Below, in pieces: positions 59,641 through 64,000 of a DNA stretch of 64,000 nt. The stretch spans positions 236,043 through 300,042 of the forward strand of contig RPFO01000089.1 of assembly GCA_009746045.1 (NCBI GenBank). The letters are read 5' to 3'. This DNA comes from Mesostigma viride. Lineage: Eukaryota; Streptophyta; Mesostigmatophyceae; Mesostigmatales; Mesostigmataceae. Every line of letters starts with the position of its first letter. Within the stretch, counting starts at the first letter, position 1. The translations under genes and the position numbers were made by a program. A model generated the notes under the pieces. It made no database searches. It saw only the letters and a list, made by a program, of their open reading frames with translations, and was not told the origin of the DNA.

Positions 59641-61870
59641 GGTGACGGTCCCGGCGCGAATATTTTGGCGCCGAAAAAATTCGCGGTACCCGTCCGTACC
59701 GTGAAAAAGTGGTGCACGGTGCGCGCACCCCTAGCGGAGCTGGCCATGGCGACGGCTTTCAGGCGAAACTAGACAAATATAACATGCGGAAAGCAGAGAA
59801 ATTGTGAGAATCTTGAAGGCGATGAGTTTATGATGTTATTTCATAGCTAAGATTGTGCGCTTTGCAATGTCGATAGTTTTATTGATGACAATCGCCGCGG
59901 GGGTCCAATCCAAAATTTTCGTCGCGAGGAATGAATTAGAATGCATGGCGGTGATTGTCAGGTTTTATGGGCTTTACTTAGCGTCAAGGATGCGTTTGCA
60001 TTGTCAATAGAGAATCCTAAAGAAATTGGCCGGGGTTTTGCAAGATTTCCGTCATTATCGGTAAGACACTGTCCAGGCTTGCCAGCAGCGCATCTCATCC
60101 TTCCATGGAAGGTTGGTCTTGCTTGCGCCGCTGGGCGAAGGACACTGCCGGTAATGGTACGATCCCGTGCGTATCGTCCCCCTATAAATGTCTCGCTTCT
60201 TTAAAGGGTTGTCAACGCAATTTTTCGCCTTCTATCCGCGCAGTTAGCGCCAGGTAGCACGCCATTCCGTGACGCGCATCGCCAGATTCCTGGCAGCTTT
60301 CAGTGATTTTATCTAGGTCGCTGGGATGTGTCAAATCATGAGCCGTGACATGTTGGCAAGTTGTCAGGGATTTGTCCAGTGGTTTCTTGGAAGGAGTTTG
60401 GTGAAAACACTCAGTTTTGTATGAATATTGACGCAGCCTTTCTTAGCAGCGGCTTCAGTGTGCTTAGAGGCTCACAAGGTTGAGGTTGTTTCTTAGCAAA
60501 CAATTGCGCTGGAAAGAAAGGCGATAGTGGGCGTTCTGAGGGGCATATTGCATGGGTGGAACTGCATGTAGGTAGGGGATACCGTTGTTTTCTTGGCCTC
60601 TCTCCCACTGAATTATGAGACAGCCCTGTCATATGCTAGCAAGGCAAAGTAACCATGGTAAGAAGCCCTGGCACGCAGCATTTATGATTAGTATGCTTTC
60701 TCTGTGGACTGTCTGTTGTTCCCCTTGGTTGGGCAATCAGTGGATATGGCTTTCTAGGGTCTATTTGCATTGGACACCTTGGTTTTGGTATGATGATCAC
60801 AACATAAGCCTAGAATATGCTTCAGAAGTGCTGGCTAGACATGTAGAGCTACCTGCCTTGTTGCTGTGCACACACCCATGAGGTTGCCCGTGCCAAGGTA
60901 AGGCAAGGGCACATGAGGTGCCCAGCCACCTCCTTGTACGTTGTGCTCGAATTGGGCATGGTCTGGCGCCATTTGGATGGCATAGAAACTGTTAGTGTGC
61001 CGTAATGCTCACTATTGCCTTTCTTAGCGTCTGCGCAGGTGGCCAACTGCCCAACGCTATTTCTTCCAAGTTTGTAGTCAGAATGAGCTCAAACTTTGTG
61101 GGATTATGTTTGCCTATGTCTAGTACTTGTTTATATCTCCCCAGGGCCAAATGATGTGCCTATGATTTTCGGATTTCTCTGAAAATAGTTTCTTATAATG
61201 GGCGAGAACGAACGCCGCAATCGAAGTGTTCCTGACGGCGGCAAAGATTACGTGGCACGCTCTTGGGGTTCCAGTTTCGCTGGCATGGCCGGCGACTAGG
61301 GCCGTTTTTAGCGGATGATAATCAGTTTGGATTTTGTAACTGGGTGATTAGTTACGGGCAGTTTTCGTTGTTGTTCAGGCGGATAAAAAGGTCGTATTTA
61401 TAAGGCCTTTTAATTTTGTATGCTGGCCTGAAACTGCCTTTGATTGGCGACTAGTGTAGTTAAAAGTTCTGACTCGAATCATTTTGCTGACATTTCGTAG
61501 TTGCCGGTCTGACATTAGTTGTGTCAGTAAGGCTGGGATGTTTTTAGGGGCGTTGCCATGTAGCGTGTTGTGTCGTCTTTTTAGGGACCTTGCGAGGAAG
61601 GGGAAGGTCTTTTTTCTTGCCCACGAAGTTTTATTTTTTCCAGTCCAAAAAAGTACCCTTTTTTTGGGGGGGGGGGGGAAATCAATAACTAACATAATAA
61701 TGATTGTTTTGGGGTGCCAATTAGCTGGAAAATTTGCAAACTCAGGGAACTAAATGGGAATATATTGAAACATGCAAAATGATGCCCCCATTGTCCTAGG
61801 CAAAATGTGTAAAAAATAGCGTCTTTTGCTATTTTTAGCGCAATACCGGTGCATAATTGTGTATATCACC
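59641..61870 (+). repeat. Repeat R, copy 2 (uninterrupted)
   Basis: It starts near GCGCGAATATTTTGGCGCC and ends near AAATAGCGTCTTTTGCTATT and CAATACCGGTGC. It matches 22630-22684 plus 31163-33240 in order. It contains the unfilled site GTGCACGGTGCGCG. The left end forms an imperfect hairpin around GGCGCC. No coding frame is shared by the two copies, so the class is unknown. Confidence 0.75.
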
Positions 61871-62014
61871 CTCAACATGTGGTGGGATGGACCCCCACAC
61901 ATCCCATTTACATGCCAAAATCATCTCTTGGGTCCCCCTAGGCCAGCCCTGCATGTTATTCCATAAGATGGTTTTAGGGGGTCTGGCATGGGACCCTCAC
62001 CTTATAAGGCAGTA

Positions 62015-62200
62015 ACAGGCGAATAGCATCACCTTCCACTCATCAAGCCTGCTCTTCTTCTCCATTTGGTGGACAAGGCCATGGCAGTGATAGGCTAGCA
62101 GAATTACCTTCCCCTCCTCCCCCTTGCTCTTCGCACCCCCCACCTTCCCCTCCTCCACCTTGCTCTTCTTCTCCAGTCATTAGACAATACCATGGTTTGA
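62015..62200 (-). repeat. Tandem duplicates of the 3' edge of exon a
   Basis: Minus-strand GGAGAAGAAGAGCA occurs near 62050 and 62170 as well as in exon a (62240). The nearer parts include donor-like GGAAGGTG or GGAAGGTA. They are out of frame or carry stops, so probably not used. Confidence 0.55.
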
Positions 62201-62225
62201 GAAGCACACAAAAAGAGGAGGGTAC

Positions 62226-62360
62226 CTTCCACTCGGTGACCTTGCTCTTCTTCTCCAGCCGCTGCTGCGACTGCTCGTGCTGCTTTCTCTCGGCCGCCTC
62301 GCGCGCCACCTGCACGCTCTCGGCCTCCACCACGCGGTTGCGCGCCTCCTCACGCTCCGC
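62226..62360 (-). CDS. CCDC148-like gene, exon a (first visible)
   Basis: 135 bp, phase 0, acceptor CCCCAG and donor GTACCC. It encodes AEREEARNRVVEAESVQVAR, then EAAERKQHEQSQQRLEKKSK, ending VTEWK. The coiled coil continues into exon b. Earlier exons must lie to the right of the window. Confidence 0.7.
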
Positions 62361-62387
62361 CTGGGGAAAGGTGGCAAGGATCCAAGG

Positions 62388-63330
62388 GATTACATATGGA
62401 GGACCTGATCTAGAGTGAGGATGATTACATATGGAGGACCTGATCTAGAGTGAGGATGATTACATATGGAGGACCTGATCTAGAGTGAGGACGATTACAT
62501 ACGGAGGACCTGATCTAGAGTGAGGATGATTACATATGGAGGACCTGATCTAGAGTGAGGATGATTACATACGGAGGACCTGATCTAGAGTGAGGATGAT
62601 TACATATGGAGGACCTGATCTAGAGTGAGGATGATTACATATGGAGGACCTGATCTAGAGTGAGGATGATTACATATGGAGGACCTGATCTAGAGTGAGG
62701 ATGATTACATACGGAGGACCTGATCTAGAGTGAGGATGATTACAAATGGAGGACCTGATCTAGAGTGAGGATGATTACATATGGAGGACCTGATCTAGAG
62801 TGAGGATGATTACATATGGAGGATCTGATCTAGAGTGAGGATGATTACAAATGGAGGACCTGATCTAGAGTGAGGATGATTACATATGGAGGACCTGATC
62901 TAGAGTGAGGATGATTACATATGGAGGACCTGATCTAGAGTGAGGATGATTACATACGGAGGACCTGATCTAGAGTGAGGATGATTACATATGGAGGACC
63001 TGATCTAGAGTGAGGATGATTACATATGGAGGACCTGATCTAGAGTGAGGATGATTACATATGGAGGACCTGATCTAGAGTGAGGACGATAACATATGGA
63101 GGACCTGATCTAGAGTGAGGATGATTACATACGGAGGACCTGATCTAGAGTGAGGATGATTACATACGGAGGACCTGATCTAGAGTGAGGATGATTACAT
63201 ATGGAGGACCTGATCTAGAGTGAGGATGGTTACATATGGATGACCTGATCTAGAGTGAGGATGATTACATATGGATGACCTGATCTAGAGTGAGAATGAT
63301 TACTTATGGAGGACCTGATCTAGAGTGCGG
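62388..63330 (+). repeat. 35-bp minisatellite, about 27 units
   Basis: Unit GATTACATATGGAGGACCTG followed by ATCTAGAGTGAGGAT. Main variants are ATAT/ATAC after GATTAC and single changes near the right end. There are no spacers, so it is not a CRISPR array. It lies in the intron upstream of exon a. Confidence 0.95.
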
Positions 63331-63499
63331 ATCTCGCCGGCACATGCCCCGCAAAGTTGACGTAATCAACTAGCTCAGGAGTGGCTAAGTCCTAGCTAGG
63401 CCTAAACAGCATAATTGATCAATGCACGGCATGCAAGAAGGCATGTTGCATCCAGACATGTGCCCCATTGGCTCGGAAGGTAACATGAGAACCCACTTA

Positions 63500-63900
63500 A
63501 TCACCGAACCAAGCAGAAGGAAACCCACTTTGTTACCGAACCAATAAGAAGGAAACCCACTTTATTACCGAACCAATAAGAAGGAAACCCACTTTATTAC
63601 CGAACCAATAAGAAGGAAACCCACTTTATTACCGAACCAATAAGAAGGAAACCCACTTTATTACCGAACTAAGAAGAAGGAAACCCACTTTATTACCGAA
63701 CTAAGAAGAAGGAAACCCACTTTATTGCCGAACCAAGAAGAAGGAAACCCACTTTATTACCGAACTAAGAAAAAGGAAACCCACTTTATTGCCGAACCAA
63801 GTAGAAGGAAAGCCACTTTGTTACCGAACCAAGAAGAAGGAAACCTGCTTTATAACCGAACCAAAAGGAAGGAAACCCACTTTATTGCCGAACTATGAAG
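63500..63900 (+). repeat. 32-bp minisatellite, about 12 units
   Basis: Unit approx AAGGAAACCCACTTTATTAC followed by CGAACCAATAAG, with more variation at both ends. The sequence beyond to 64000 shows no exon. Confidence 0.93.
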
Positions 63901-64000
63901 GAAACCTTTGTCACTACAGTAGGCGGCCCTAGTCTGCGTGCATGCCAGCGGGTCGGCAGTGGGCTGATCCTCTGGCCGCAGCCTCTAGTCGAATATCAAA

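Noticed and set aside
62388-63330. Possible CRISPR array
   Set aside because: Units are directly adjacent without spacers, and the genome is eukaryotic.

Overview
This window looks like a repeat-rich stretch of a eukaryotic nuclear genome, most likely a unicellular alga or other protist; the species cannot be named from sequence alone. The evidence is spliceosomal GT-AG introns, LTR and non-LTR retrotransposons, a hAT-type DNA transposon, a SINE-like family and many satellites. There are no bacterial operons, rRNAs, confident tRNA genes or CRISPR arrays. Only one probable host gene is visible, on the minus strand at the right end.

Region 1-22.3 kb is a multi-level nest. A copia-like element, Copia-C (+ strand), runs from beyond the left edge to 21698. 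It is interrupted by a Copia-A element (left edge), two tail-to-tail R2-type LINEs (LINE-A1 and LINE-A2), a minus-strand Copia-B that itself contains a young Copia-D (7592-13787, identical LTRs), and a third LINE-A (A3). Palindromic hairpin elements follow at 21.7-22.3 kb.

Region 22.3-34.4 kb holds a complete Copia-A (22685-31162, 5-bp target duplication) inserted into a dispersed repeat R. An uninterrupted copy of R lies at 59.6-61.9 kb and gives the empty site. A diverged relative of the Copia-C LTR follows (33655-34374).

Region 34.4-47.4 kb contains short retroposed fragments, a hexanucleotide array and an APE-type LINE (LINE-C). LINE-C's ORF1 and ORF2 are split by a roughly 3.9-kb hAT-like transposon that carries a hairpin-ended mini-element. 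Its RT is split again by a 0.4-kb insertion in the YADD motif.

Region 47.6-55.5 kb has a near full-length R2-type LINE (LINE-B), a LINE-A fragment at the same target site, SINE-like insertions and a LINE relic. Region 55.7-64 kb carries five in-frame coiled-coil exons resembling CCDC148. Their introns are filled with homopurine tracts, microsatellites, repeat R and two minisatellites.

The most unusual observation is the pol domain order of the copia-like elements. In three distinct families (A, C, D) a retropepsin-like domain lies after the integrase and before the RT. In all three the protease DTG glycine is replaced, the RT motif YVDD reads HGDD and the integrase D-to-E spacing is short. 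The LTR ends are AGTT...AACT instead of TG...CA. Many ORFs carry single-base frameshifts in homopolymers; these may be real decay or assembly error.
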